Assembly: GCA_026770585.1 (NCBI GenBank)
Contig: MU646364.1
Coordinates: 89,171 to 112,705, forward strand
DNA from: Baffinella frigidus
Lineage: Eukaryota; Cryptophyceae; Cryptomonadales; Baffinellaceae
Direction: 5' to 3'
Length of the DNA: 23,535 nt
Shown: positions 8,601 through 17,100 of the stretch, in pieces
How positions within the stretch are numbered: position 1 is the stretch's first letter
How the letters are laid out: each line of letters begins with the position of its first letter
Notes under the pieces: model-generated
What the model saw: the letters and a program-made list of their open reading frames with translations, nothing else
Told to the model about the DNA's origin: nothing
Database searches by the model: none
Made by a program: the position numbers and the translations under genes

Positions 8601-10295
8601 GCCTGACGCGGTAAAGTGCAGCGAAGGCGACACGCTCCTCCTCTCCGAGGCTGGCTCGGTTGCCTTCTCGGCGGATGAGGAGGTCTCACCCCGCCCCGCC
8701 TCTGAACGCCTGTGGGTAGTGTGGGCAACTCCGACGTGGTCGCCCCAGATTTGTATATATAGATGGGATATCCACGCCGAAGTTGCCCACTCTACCAACA
8801 CTGTCGAGCCCCTGTGCGAGCCCGAAAAGGCGGACTTGGGAACGGTTTCAGGGTTTATGGTTTTGGGTTCAGAGTTTCTCCTGTGCAGTCCCGGGGGCTC
8901 CAACGCACCTGGGCGACGCTCCGATTTGGGCAGGTCGTTCTCTTGTCGGAGGCTGGTTTAGGGCTTATGGTTTAGGGGCCTCGGGGGATCCTCCCCCCTC
9001 TCCCCTCCCAAAACACGAATCCACGTACGCTCACCCATAGAAAATGGGAGCTCTTTCTCGTGAGACTCAGTCGCCATCCATGGGATTGCGGCGTGGCGAG
9101 TTTGATGAAGGAACGCGTCTCATTGCGTGGCAGGATATGGGCTTTCTGTTAACACTGATAACCCGTTTATCAGCAGATTCCTGTTTAACTGATAAGTCAA
9201 GTTGCTGATATTGTAACCCTAGCAGGACATGGGCTTTCTCCTCCTGGCGGGGCGCCCCATCCGCGAGCCGATTGCTCGCTACGGGTCTGTCGCCCCCACC
9301 CGCGACCCGGAACTGCTTATTTCGGGTTTGGGAGCTTCAGGTATTCATTTCGGGAGATACGGTAGGACGTGCCTGGGGACCTATGGTTTACCTAGGGTGT
9401 TGAATAGATGGCGTGTACACTTGAAAGTGTAGCTCCTGGGGGAAATCACGTCCTTGGGAAACCCGATGTAAGCTGTTACGGGTTGTTGGTGGCCTGCAAC
9501 CACGCCGTGACTCTCCAAACCCCAACGACTCTTTGCCCCAGAACGATTCCAGGTACTAAGCCTGCACGGTTTAGTTACATGTGTTAGTTACATGTGCCAC
9601 CCTGGTAAAAATCCCACCTGGATCTGTCAAGAGACGTATGAGGCGTGCATCCTGACGAGAAGAAGCACACACAAACCGCCTGAGAGTATGGGACAACGTG
9701 CAACCCGAGGCCCCTCACACGCGCCCCACACCGCCGTGCACGCTGAACCGAGGAAGACAAGATCTAATGCGAGAACGGTTTCAATTTGAAACCATTGGAT
9801 TCAACGAAAATTACTACACGAATGCTTGAATATTACTAGTAAAACTCATTGTGTGCAGTAAATTTCATTACCACAAAGTTTTAAATTAAAATCGTTTCCC
9901 TATGAGATCTGCACCGTGACTGTCCAGATCAGAGATGGGCTGCTAGAGCCCTGACGTCGCATCTCACCTTGCCCGTTTGCGTGTCGCGGTTGTGTTTGAC
10001 AATTCATTAATCCTCGCCCCACCCCTCCCCGGTGCGCGCAGGCCGTTCCGAACCCCTGAACCCTAAACCCTAAACCCTAAACCCTAAACCCTAAACCCTA
10101 AACATTAAACCCTGAACCCTGAACCCTACACCCTTCGCCCTAAACCCTCAACCCCGTACCCTAACCCCTGAACCGTAAACCCTAATCCCCCGCAGGCCGT
10201 TCGTGATGAACACGGACGCCGAGATCCAGCAGGCGATCGCAGACTACCAGGCGGGCACCCTCTGCCAGGTCAAGGGCACCTACGTTGCCAAGTGA
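2538..10295 (+). CDS. PIR: Pirin family protein, complete, 11 exons
   Basis: Eleven exons (2538-2605, 4022-4190, 4510-4550, 5018-5109, 5650-5714, 6612-6699, 7171-7202, 8075-8174, 8591-8682, 9226-9284, 10196-10295) join in phase to 906 bases, 301 aa; human pirin is 290. Family landmarks appear in order: SSRRIV, VRRPIGSGQ, DPFLLLDH, YAPGEFPGAPWHPHRGFDT, YLLEG, QWMTAGSGIQHNEG, HGFQCWINLP, YQDI, TRVPVQYLDF, GDTLLLSE, FLLLAGRPIREPI, PFVMNT. Metal ligands of the N-terminal cupin (HxH of WHPHRG, and H and E of IQHNE) are all present. Pirins bind iron or other metals; members act as nuclear transcription cofactors or quercetinases, and which applies here is unknown. Nine of ten donors do not match GTRAGT. 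Introns hold telomere-like tracts, hairpins and copies of the exon edges. No targeting peptide is obvious at this start. Confidence 0.93.
2816..3187. repeat. Degenerate CCCTAAA tract in pirin intron 1
   Basis: About 370 bp of diverged plant-type telomere heptamers (CCCTAAA, CCCAAAC, CCGTAAA, CCCTCAA) with the C-rich strand on the coding strand of pirin. No long perfect run remains, so the tract is old or arose degenerate. Confidence 0.9.
3188..3357. repeat. Foldback element C in pirin intron 1
   Basis: Inverted termini: GTCTGAACCAGAAAATAAAC on the left and GTTTATTTTCAATTCGTTCT on the right, with a second pair (GACGTGGCC / CACGTGGCC region) inside. It sits inside the telomere-like tract, which resumes on its right side. 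Confidence 0.65.
3355..3482. repeat. Second CCCTAAA-like tract in pirin intron 1
   Basis: Continuation of the degenerate telomere-like heptamers after foldback element C, same orientation. Confidence 0.8.
3688..3711. repeat. Perfect 24-bp palindrome
   Basis: TTTCACCTTGAA on the left is exactly reverse-complemented by the next 12 bases with no spacer. It is within pirin intron 1 in an otherwise unique stretch (3483-3870) where I see no gene. Confidence 0.85.
3874..3890 (+). repeat. Decoy copy of pirin exon 2 acceptor
   Basis: GCAGGACCCAAAAAGAG is identical, over 17 bases, to 4018-4034, which is the acceptor and first 13 bases of exon 2. The copy is followed by unrelated sequence, so it is a junction fragment and not a usable exon. 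Confidence 0.85.
4022..4190 (+). CDS. PIR: Pirin exon 2
   Basis: Starts TAGCAG|GACCC and ends GATACG|GTGCTT. It encodes TQKEGAGFLVRRPIG through HPHRGFDT, including the first two metal-binding histidines. A 17-base copy of its acceptor and start lies at 3874-3890. Confidence 0.93.
4350..4500. repeat. CCCTAAA-like tract in pirin intron 2
   Basis: Degenerate telomere-like heptamers occupy the 3' half of the intron, C-rich strand on the sense strand, ending just upstream of the exon 3 acceptor. Confidence 0.85.
4510..4550 (+). CDS. PIR: Pirin exon 3
   Basis: Starts CGTCAG|GTAATG and ends GACAG|GTCTAA. It encodes VMYLLEGQGSHED, matching the family VSYLLEG...HED segment. 41 bases, phase 0 in and 2 out. 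Confidence 0.92.
4851..4995. repeat. MITE-like element D, copy 1
   Basis: Termini CAATTTCATTTCGGA and its imperfect inverse TTCCGAGATCAAATTG, with inner inverted pairs ACATCATCTGTCC / GGACAGATG and ATGCTATTTTAGG / CTTAAAATAGCAT. A second, inverted member of the same family is at 22396-22541. It ends 22 bases before the exon 4 acceptor. Confidence 0.75.
5018..5109 (+). CDS. PIR: Pirin exon 4
   Basis: Starts GGCAG|TATGGG and ends CCCAG|GTGCAG. It encodes MGNKGTLYAGDCQWMTAGSG then IQHNEGTGHP, with the other two metal ligands (H and E). Confidence 0.93.
5117..5200 (+). repeat. GA/GAGC microsatellite in pirin intron 4
   Basis: Purine-rich simple repeats (GAGA, GAGC) begin 8 bases after the exon 4 donor. 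Confidence 0.9.
5650..5714 (+). CDS. PIR: Pirin exon 5
   Basis: Starts TTGCAG|GAGGGT and ends CCGCCG|GTGCTA. It encodes GWMHGFQCWINLPKADKMCP plus one Pro. The last 7 exon bases and 11 intron bases are repeated exactly at 5766-5783. Confidence 0.92.
5845..6125. repeat. CCCTAAA-like tract in pirin intron 5
   Basis: About 280 bp of diverged CCCTAAA/CCCTACA/CCCTAGA heptamers, C-rich on the sense strand. Confidence 0.88.
6612..6699 (+). CDS. PIR: Pirin exon 6
   Basis: Starts CCCCAG|GCGTAC and ends GCGCAG|GTCCCC. It encodes AYQDIRAASIPEVQ and then SAKVIAGTCA, the YQ-motif and the strand leading to the second cupin. Confidence 0.92.
6770..6839 (+). repeat. Upstream copy of the pirin exon 7 acceptor region
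   Basis: This 70-base stretch matches 7104-7173 along its length (shared blocks GCGGCGT, CTGAAAGGATTGGGG, GGGACGCAGGCG). The 3' end covers the CAG acceptor and first three exon bases. It is separated from the true site by the pyrimidine-rich tract at 6840-7045. Confidence 0.85.
6840..7046 (+). repeat. Polypyrimidine tract with TATCCTCC microsatellite
   Basis: Almost pure C/T on the plus strand, ending in tandem CCTATCCT units at about 7003-7045. It lies between the two copies of the exon 7 acceptor region. Confidence 0.9.
7171..7202 (+). CDS. PIR: Pirin exon 7 (micro-exon)
   Basis: A 32-base exon, ACGCAG|GCGCGG to GTCCCG|GTCTGC, encoding G-ADAVCQTRVP. It fits phase exactly on both sides and aligns without gaps to the family segment before YLDF (T-R-x-P). 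The preceding 70 bases are duplicated at 6770-6839. Confidence 0.8.
7707..7835 (+). repeat. GGGTTCA tract in pirin intron 7
   Basis: Tandem heptamers of the form TTCAGGG/TTCAGGA, a telomere-like variant in the opposite orientation to the other pirin introns (G-rich on the sense strand). It ends directly at the decoy exon 8 copy. Confidence 0.9.
7825..7903 (+). pseudogene. Decayed partial copy of pirin exon 8
   Basis: Matches 8042-8122, covering the intron end, the CAG acceptor and the first 48 or so bases of exon 8. It would read VQFLDFRVKKGWSLEH instead of VQYLDFRVKKGGSFEH and then diverges completely. The acceptor is intact, so aberrant or alternative use is conceivable, but no donor follows in a place that would keep the protein. 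Confidence 0.8.
8075..8174 (+). CDS. PIR: Pirin exon 8
   Basis: Starts GGGCAG|GTGCAG and ends GATCAG|GTACTC. It encodes VQYLDFRVKKGGSFEHTLDP and then ATAICYVYKGS, the start of the C-terminal cupin. A decayed copy of its acceptor and first half lies at 7825-7903. Confidence 0.92.
8270..8437. repeat. Hairpin element E in pirin intron 8
   Basis: Bases 8283-8317 and 8389-8423 are perfect 35-nt inverted repeats (TTCCCTTCCCACTCGGCAGC...), with imperfect pairing outward. The 71-base loop is unique. It fits a MITE or a precursor-like hairpin; no transposase is present. Confidence 0.85.
8591..8682 (+). CDS. PIR: Pirin exon 9
   Basis: Starts GCGACAG|GCAAG and ends GAGGAG|GTCTCA. It encodes KFGPDAVKCSEGDTLLLSEA and ten more residues, the GDxL strand of the second cupin. 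Confidence 0.92.
9131..9147 (+). repeat. Decoy copy of pirin exon 10 acceptor
   Basis: CAGGATATGGGCTTTCT differs at one base from 9223-9239, the exon 10 acceptor and start. The 75 bases between the two contain inverted TGATAA/TTATCA segments. Confidence 0.8.
9226..9284 (+). CDS. PIR: Pirin exon 10
   Basis: Starts TAGCAG|GACATG and ends CTACGG|GTCTGT. It encodes DMGFLLLAGRPIREPIARY, the classic LLxAGxPLxEP motif. A copy of its acceptor and start is at 9131-9147. Confidence 0.93.
9775..9870. repeat. AT-rich foldback element F, copy 3
   Basis: CAACGAAAATTACTACAC near 9802 and the inverse GCAGTAAATTTCATT near 9856 match the termini of the element F copies at 12253-12513 and 12662-12729. A small palindrome GGTTTCAATTTGAAACC sits at its left edge. 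It lies in pirin intron 10. Confidence 0.65.
10037..10048 (+). repeat. Decoy copy of pirin exon 11 acceptor
   Basis: CGCAGGCCGTTC is identical to 10191-10202, the acceptor and first seven bases of exon 11. The telomere-like array at 10050-10190 begins right after it and ends right before the true acceptor. Confidence 0.85.
10050..10190. repeat. CCCTAAA array in pirin intron 10
   Basis: Contains the best-preserved telomere-type run in the pirin gene, about six consecutive perfect CCCTAAA units near 10058-10103, then diverged units. Bracketed by two copies of the exon 11 acceptor. Confidence 0.92.
10196..10295 (+). CDS. PIR: Pirin exon 11 (terminal)
   Basis: Starts CCGCAG|GCCGTT and ends at TGA. 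It encodes PFVMNTDAEIQQAIADYQAG and a 12-residue tail. The stop-codon neighbourhood (ACGTTGCC[A/G]AGTGATGGTC) is tandemly repeated immediately downstream. Confidence 0.94.
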
Positions 10296-11003
10296 TGGTC
10301 AAATACGTTGCCGAGTGATGGTCGAAGGCACCTATGGCGCCAAGAAACAGGGCCGGCACTCTTTCGACCTTTTTCGACCCGAAAATTGGGGGATGTTGGC
10401 ACTTTTTCGACCCGAAAATTCGCTAGCTCCATTTTCCGGGGGGGTAAGCGATGTCGGGCCAAATTGTGTTCTTTGTATTAAGGTCCGCAAAACAAGTGTG
10501 TGCGGACCTTAAACAATTGAGGTCCAAAGAAATCAAGTCAGTGTGCGGACCTTAAATAATTGAGGTCCACATCGGAGTAACCAGTGTGTGACCTTCTATT
10601 GTGTGACCTTATCTTCGAGTAAGGCCTGTAGTGATGAGTGAGAGTGAAGGCACCAACGTCGCGAAGTGAGGAGCTGCGCCGCGCGCACACAGCTCTCTCT
10701 CTGTGTGCAAAGAGGGGCAACCTACTTCTGTTCATCACATGTCACGCACTCGAGTATCCCTGAAGTGGCCAAGGGGTCAAAATCGACCCAGCAGAGGGCC
10801 TAGGCAGGTCCGCGGGCCCTACGGTGGGGCGTATGCGCCTACTCGCCACTTGAGGGATATGTTTTTCATTCACACACACATCCTCGCCTCTCTCAGCTTC
10901 AGCCGGAGCTCGAGCACTGCACTTGGTACAACTGCGCTCAGTTTCTCCAAGGATCAGCGATCCGAAGGAGCGTCAACCTCAGCATCATCCTTCAACCTCA
11001 GCC
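10296..11003. other. Tail-to-tail intergenic region, pirin and helicase
   Basis: Both genes end facing each other, 708 bp apart. The stretch holds tandem echoes of the pirin stop region (10296-10345 and again at about 10649-10672), a repeated TTTTTCGACCCGAAAATT (near 10369 and 10404), and a hairpin at 10478-10512. No extra gene or poly(A) signal was recognised. Confidence 0.6.
10478..10512. repeat. Hairpin TTAAGGTCCGCA
   Basis: Perfect 12-base arms (10478-10489 and 10501-10512) around an 11-base loop. The sequence GTGTGCGGACCTTAAA then recurs at about 10540, so a further arm copy exists. It lies between convergent genes and could be a small mobile element. Confidence 0.75.
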
Positions 11004-11035
11004 TCATTCTTCAACCTCAGCCTCATCCTCGTAGC
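10976..11035 (-). repeat. 18-bp tandem repeat across the helicase stop codon
   Basis: On the minus strand, units of about 18 bases (GAGGCTGAGGTTGAAGAA type) run from the last codons of the helicase past its TGA, three copies with small differences. Confidence 0.8.
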
Positions 11036-11102
11036 GAAGGCCACCGTCATACACGTCCGCGGCACGGAACTCGATCCCCAGCTCTGCGGCAAACTTCCCC
11101 AT
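11004..11102 (-). CDS. Helicase exon h17 (terminal)
   Basis: Minus strand GGGCAG|ATGGGG to a TGA ending at 11004, encoding [20 protein letters not shown] and an acidic tail [10 protein letters not shown]. Confidence 0.9.
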   Translation of the reverse strand: MGKFAAELGIEFRAADVYDGGLRYEDEAEVEE

Positions 11103-14100
11103 CTGCCCAGAAATCAGGGTAAAGGGGTTACAGGGGTACCTTTGAACACCCTTGCGCAAAGGTCGGTCGGTCGATGTGGCGCAAATGCGGCAACCACGGT
11201 CCCTCGGTGGTTGCGAAACAACATTGCTCCACCATACCCTACCTCTCCCTGTCAATACCGTCAAGCAGCGGCGTGGGGGGGCGGACCACGAAGAGGTTGG
11301 ACGGCGGGCAGAGAGTGATCGCGGTCCCTGCGCGGCCAGCGCGCGCAGTGCGCCCCGCGCGGTGCACGTAGTGTGCTCCGTCCGTGGGGAGGTCGAAGTT
11401 GACTACGTGGCTGTGCACCCCCCGAGCGCGCGTCAGCCCCGTGCTGCACGCTAAAGTTGACTTTGTCCTTGAAGTTGACAATGGTCACACCACGAAGGTG
11501 GCCGGGTCCGCCGCCCTGAACAATAGCATCCGTGGGGGGGGGGCATCGTGGCCATGGCGATACCAGCACAGGACGTGTGCAGACAGGAAACATTGGTTTA
11601 GTGTTCAGGGCAAACCCTAAACCCTAAGAGCAAGGGGCGCAACGCGAAGCTCAAATCTGTGCGTCGAAACCATCAAGTCTGTGCGTCGAAGCAAGGGGGC
11701 GCATTGCGACGCTCAACTGTCTCAACTGGCGAGGAAGGAGGCGGTGAGACATGAGGTGGCGGTCGCAAGAGGAGGCACACGAAGTTCTCAAGAGGAGGCA
11801 TGAGGGCTCTCAAGAGGAGGCAAGATGGGTGTCAAGAGGAGGCACGCCAAGTCCCAAGAGGAGGTCTCAGAAAGAGGCAATGGAGGGTCTCAAGTGTAGG
11901 CACTAGAGGGCGGGGCAAACCTGAAGTCAGGAATGTCGATCCCGCGGGCCGCCATCTGACAGTGCCCCACACACCACTTTTCAGTTTTCACGCTTCTCTA
12001 CTCGCTCGCTCGCACCAGGACAGGCAGTGATGTGTCACGCGGCGCCGACACGGAGGGTGGATCCTTGTCGCCCGCTCGCACGCACGGTTTGTTGTCGCTC
12101 GCTCGCTCGCACGGTTGTGGTGGCACGCCCGCACGCACCTCGGTGGCGACGACGAGGGGCTTGTCCCCGAGGCGCGACTCACGCAGCCTCCGCATGATCT
12201 CCTTCCGGTCGTCCCGCTCCGTGTCGCCCTGCATCAGGAAACATCGTTTAAATCAACAAAATTTACTAAACAGAAGGCTCCTACCACACGAGAATGCTAG
12301 AGGGGCCTTCAAAAGTTAGTTGTAACACCTGTGTAGTAACTTTCGTGAGAGGTGGTCACGAATTCTGCGAAATTTGCACAGTCATGAGGTTGGAAAACCC
12401 TTATCCTGGTGAAAATGCTTATAACCTTCTTTTTACCCACATGTAAATAGGTGTCTCCAGCATTCTCGAGTGGTACGACTAACAGTAAAGCAAACGTGTA
12501 GTAAATTTCGTTGGCCATTTTCGTCAAGGTTGGCCCTGTGTCGCTCTTGAGGGGAAGTGGGAGCGAGGCCTACTATGTTGACATACACGGCCGCGGTATG
12601 GACCCAGGGGGTGGGCCGAGACCTTGAGCGGCGCGGCGATGAGGCCGAGGAGCTCGAATGGGCAACGAAATTTATTACACAGAAGGCTCCTACTAGTCAT
12701 AGTAAAGCAAATGTGTAGTAATTTTCGTTCTCTATTTTCGTGAAATTAAATGATGTTCCCGGATGACCTTGAGCGGCGCAGCGATGAGGCCGAGGAGTTC
12801 GAGCTGGGTGCATGCCACGTCCACTGCGTGCGCGTCGTTGACGAACACCAGCACCCCTGCCAAAACCACGACGATTCGTGTCAGCCGAAACCACGACGAT
12901 CCGTGTCAGCGCTGTCGTCAGCACCCGATAGGAAACAGTGTCTGCCACCAGCGGGTCCAGGGCCTGAACCATCAGCCCCAAACTCTAAATCCGGGCGCCA
13001 TTCCAGCCCCATCAAAGCCTACTGCGTGCGCGCCGTTGACGAAGACGAGTACCCCTGCCGAAATCACGACGATCCGTGTCAGCACGGTCGTCAGCACCTG
13101 TCAGCAACCAGTCCCCGCCACCAGGGTTCAGCGCCCTGTACCATCAACCCCAAACTCGAAATCCGGGCGCCATTGCAGCCTCATGAAACACGTTGTGAGT
13201 TGAGGGCAGCACCAGCACCCATTAGGAGCGCCGCCGCGCGTCAGGGTCCAGGGCTTAGGAACTTGCGAGGTGTGGAACGCGTGGGGATCGAGCGTGGGTC
13301 TCGACGCGGAGGACACGGGAAGGCCCCTTGTGTATGGGGAAAGGGTGCTCCTGGTGTATGAAAAAATAGGGGAAAGGGGCCTCCTGGTGTATGGGGAAAT
13401 GGGCCCCTCTGGTGTTGGGAAAAGAGCCCCTCTGGTGTATGGGACAGGGGCCCCCTGGTGTATGGGGAACGGGGGGACCTGATGTATGGGGAAATGGGGC
13501 CCCTGGTGTATGGGGGACGGGGGGCCCTCGTGTATGGAGCAAAGGGGGCCCTTCGTGTATGGAGAAAAGAGGCCCTTAGTGTATGGAGTAAGGAGCCCCC
13601 AGGTGTATGCGGTCAGGGTGCTCCTGGTGTATCGAGACCCTGGTGTATGGGGAAAGGGGGCCCTTGATGCATGGCAAAAGGCCCCCCCTAGTGTATGGGG
13701 GGGACTCGCCTTTGACATCGTCCATGAAGAAGACAGAGCGGAGCACTTCGAGGCGCTTGATGCGTTGGCAGGGGATCACCTGTGTGGGAATCAGATTACG
13801 AGCCTGGGCAATAAGGTTATGAACCTGAGGGGCACCTTGAGTCAAATCACCTGATGTCCCCATAAATCTAAGCTCCAAATGTACAGAAAGGCTCCGATTC
13901 CGCTCTGAATCTGGATTCAATTTTATGAGAGGACCCTATTCGAGGCGCTTCACGCGCTGGCAGGGGGTCACCTGAGGACCCCCCCGTCAGCACAGTAGGA
14001 GAGAGGTGGGACCTGAGGTAGCTTGACATCTACAGGGACCACAGAGAATATTTCGACGCGTGGTGACGATGTTATCTTCTCGCTGGCAGGGCATCGCCTG

Positions 14101-17100
14101 ATGGCCCCATACATTTAATCTCGAAATGTACAGAACGGCTCCGATTCCGCCCTAAATCTGAGATCGATTTTATGTGAGGACCCGATGAAATCGCACGCGC
14201 CAGAAAGCAGACTTGTATACATGCTTCCCTCTGGATGCGCATTAGCTTGTCAAAAAATACACGACATGGTGGAGGTGTGGCGGGGACAGACCACTGGATC
14301 TGGGGAGGGAGCCTCCACACAGTGGAATACGGACCTTTCATCAAAAGTCAACTTGCCCTGTGGGCAGTTAACTTTAAGGATTTTCTAATGAAAATTTGGT
14401 CACGTTGCCGCTAAATCTTGGGGCCCTGAAACCCTTGAAGCCCAACGTGTGGATCGTTGGATCCCTGATCGCCTTGTGATCACGGATCGTTGCATCCCTC
14501 ATCACAATCAATCGTTGCATTCCAGATCACAAATGCACGATATGGTGAAAGGTGTGTCGGGGAGAGACCACAACCTGGAGCTGGGGAGGGAGCAACACAC
14601 GATATGGTGAAAGATGCGGCTGGGACAGACCCAATGCTAGGGAGGGAACATTCCACATGCTGGACCTGGGGAGGGAGCCGCTCGTTGCATCTTTGATCAC
14701 CCTATCAGACCACATGCTGGATCTGGGGAGGGTGCATACCACATGCTGCAGCTGGGGCGGGAGCCGCTCGTTGCCAAGGCTGAGCATCACTGGCGCGCTC
14801 CGGAAGTGCTGCTTCGCAAACGCTATCATCTGCCGGGAGGGTTTGGGGTTTGGGGTTTGGGGTTGGGTTGTAAGGGTTTGCATGTCGGATTTCGGCCCAA
14901 CCGTAATGCTGTGGTGGCCTGCTGGTCAATGCCATAAGACCAATATGACTTGAATCATGGGAAAAGTCATATGACTTGAATCAGCCTGAAACAAATATGA
15001 CTTGAATCAGCATCACTGGGACACTCCGGAAATGCTGCTTCGCCAACGCTCTCATCTGCAGAGAGGGTGGAGGGTGGAGGGTTTAAAGTGGAGGGTTTGT
15101 GGGTGTAGGTTTAGGTTGTAGGGTTTTGTGTTTCTAGTTTCGGCGCAACGCTATCATCTGCAGAGAGTGTCGAGGAGTTACGGTCCTTGTTTGGGGTGGG
15201 GGGGTGGGGGGGGTAGGTTGTAGGATTTTGAGTTTCGCGCTTGAGCCGAATGCTATCTTGGCCTGCTAGAAGACCATGATTCAAGAGAGCCCGGTTGAGG
15301 GGGGGAGGTCCGTTGGCGGGGACGGACATCGCGCTCTCAATACTAATCCGAGGACAGGTTTACTTAAAAAGAAAATGGATCCCGATTTGTTCCTAGGAGT
15401 GAGACGAAGGTCAATTAGGGCCCTAGGTAAATTTGATTAGGGCCAGCATCCGGTTTGATAGGCCATTTTCTTTTGAACTTAACATGTTCCCGGATGAATA
15501 CAGACCACCTCGCCGCACACGCTAACCCCTCAACCCGAAGTGAGCCCTTGGGGGGCGGTGGTACCCTGGCCAAGCTGGCATCAACGTGTCTGGCACTGTT
15601 GGGAGCGACTAGTGGGCACGTGGTGGTCGGGCGGGAGTCCCGACTCACTCAGGAAGAGGTAAGATTCAAGAGAGCCGGGTCCAGTCTCGCTCGCAACTTA
15701 CCCACAACGCTCGCAACTTAGCACTCGCAACTTAACCACAACGCTCGCAACTTAGCCACTTAAGGAGACCTGGGGGGTGTTTCCGGTGGCGGTGGCGAAG
15801 ACTGTCTGGCGCCGCGTTTTCGCGATCTTGGCTAGGATCGGTTCCACGTCCCCCTGGTGTAGGGTTTGGGGTTTAGGGTGTAGGGTTTGAGTTGTCAGTT
15901 CTACTTTTATTTATTTATGGGCTTTAGGGTTGGGTTCAAGGTTCAGTGTTGAGTGTTAAGTGTTTAGGGTGTAGGGTGTAGGGTTTGGGGTTTAGGTTCC
16001 ACATCCCCCGGTGTATCGATTGTGTGTACGTTTGACAAAGTGTACACCAGCAAGCGCCCCGCCCGTGACCCACGCATGTCTGACCGTGCTCCATCGCTCA
16101 CATGACCCTTGTCTTGACGGTGCTGCGGGCCGCGTCCCTTCCCCGGCTGGTACCTTCCCCGGCTGGTATGGAATGTCTCGTGGTTGGCACATGGTGGAAT
16201 GTTTCCCGCACATGCCAGAATGGACAGTGATTCGGGGAGTGGTGGGCACACCGTGGGGTGTGGGCGTGGGGTGTGGGATTCAGGTTTTGGGGTTGTGGGG
16301 GTTGAAGCGTACCGCGAGACGGGTGGCGAGGCACTGATCAGCCTCATCGACAACCAGGTACTTGATGCTCCCGAGGTTCAGCTTCGATTGCTTGATGCCT
16401 AGCTCTGCCACTCGCCCCGGGGTCCCGACCTGGGTTAGGGTTTAGGGTTCAGGGTTTGGGATTTGGGGTGTAGGGTTTGGGGTGTTGGGTGTTGGGTTAG
16501 GTGTTTGGGGTTAGGGGTTGGGGGTTTAGGGTTTGGGGTTTAGGGTTGAGGGTTTGAGTTGAGGGTTTAGGGGTTAGGGGGGGTTATGAAGCAGGGTGTA
16601 GGGTTCAGGGTTTTGGATTTAGGGGTGAGGATTCAGGGTGTGGGGGTGCCGACCACGATGGCGGGCTTCTGCTTCCGCAGGGCCTCCACTTGCCGCTCAG
16701 GGTTGGCCCCTCCAATCGCCTGTTTCCGCGAAAAGTCAGAAAGCACCCTCGTCAGTCGCGGTGCGCTTTGTCAACTCCCAAACCGTCAAAATGGCCCGTG
16801 CGGTAACCGCGGTAGGCATCATAGGTTGATAGCGCGAATTCTGGTGCATGGCGCAACTCACCTGGCGATCGCGCAAGTTGGTAGGGCTAGGGCGCGCGGG
16901 GCAGCGGCAGGGTATATGAGGAAAGGAGGGAGCGTGAAAGAGAGAGGGGACGCGTGACATCTGTGCGCACCGCACCCTAACCCCTGAACCCTGCACACTG
17001 CAACCTGCACACCGCATACTTGACCCTGCACCTTTGGCCCTTGAAGCTTGACCCGTGACCCTTGGCCCGTGACCCTTGGCCCTGCACCCGTGACCCTTGA

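Noticed and set aside
2820-10190. CRISPR-like array
   Set aside because: Repeats are short heptamers without unique spacers, in a spliced eukaryotic gene.
13128-13718. Minus-strand 196-residue frame rich in PHTPGAP-like repeats
   Set aside because: It is the translation of the 24-bp minisatellite plus flanking intron; other frames on the opposite strand are equally open.
14380-15530. Additional helicase exons in the long h12-h13 intron
   Set aside because: No stretch on the minus strand matched expected helicase sequence with workable splice sites; the region is repetitive.
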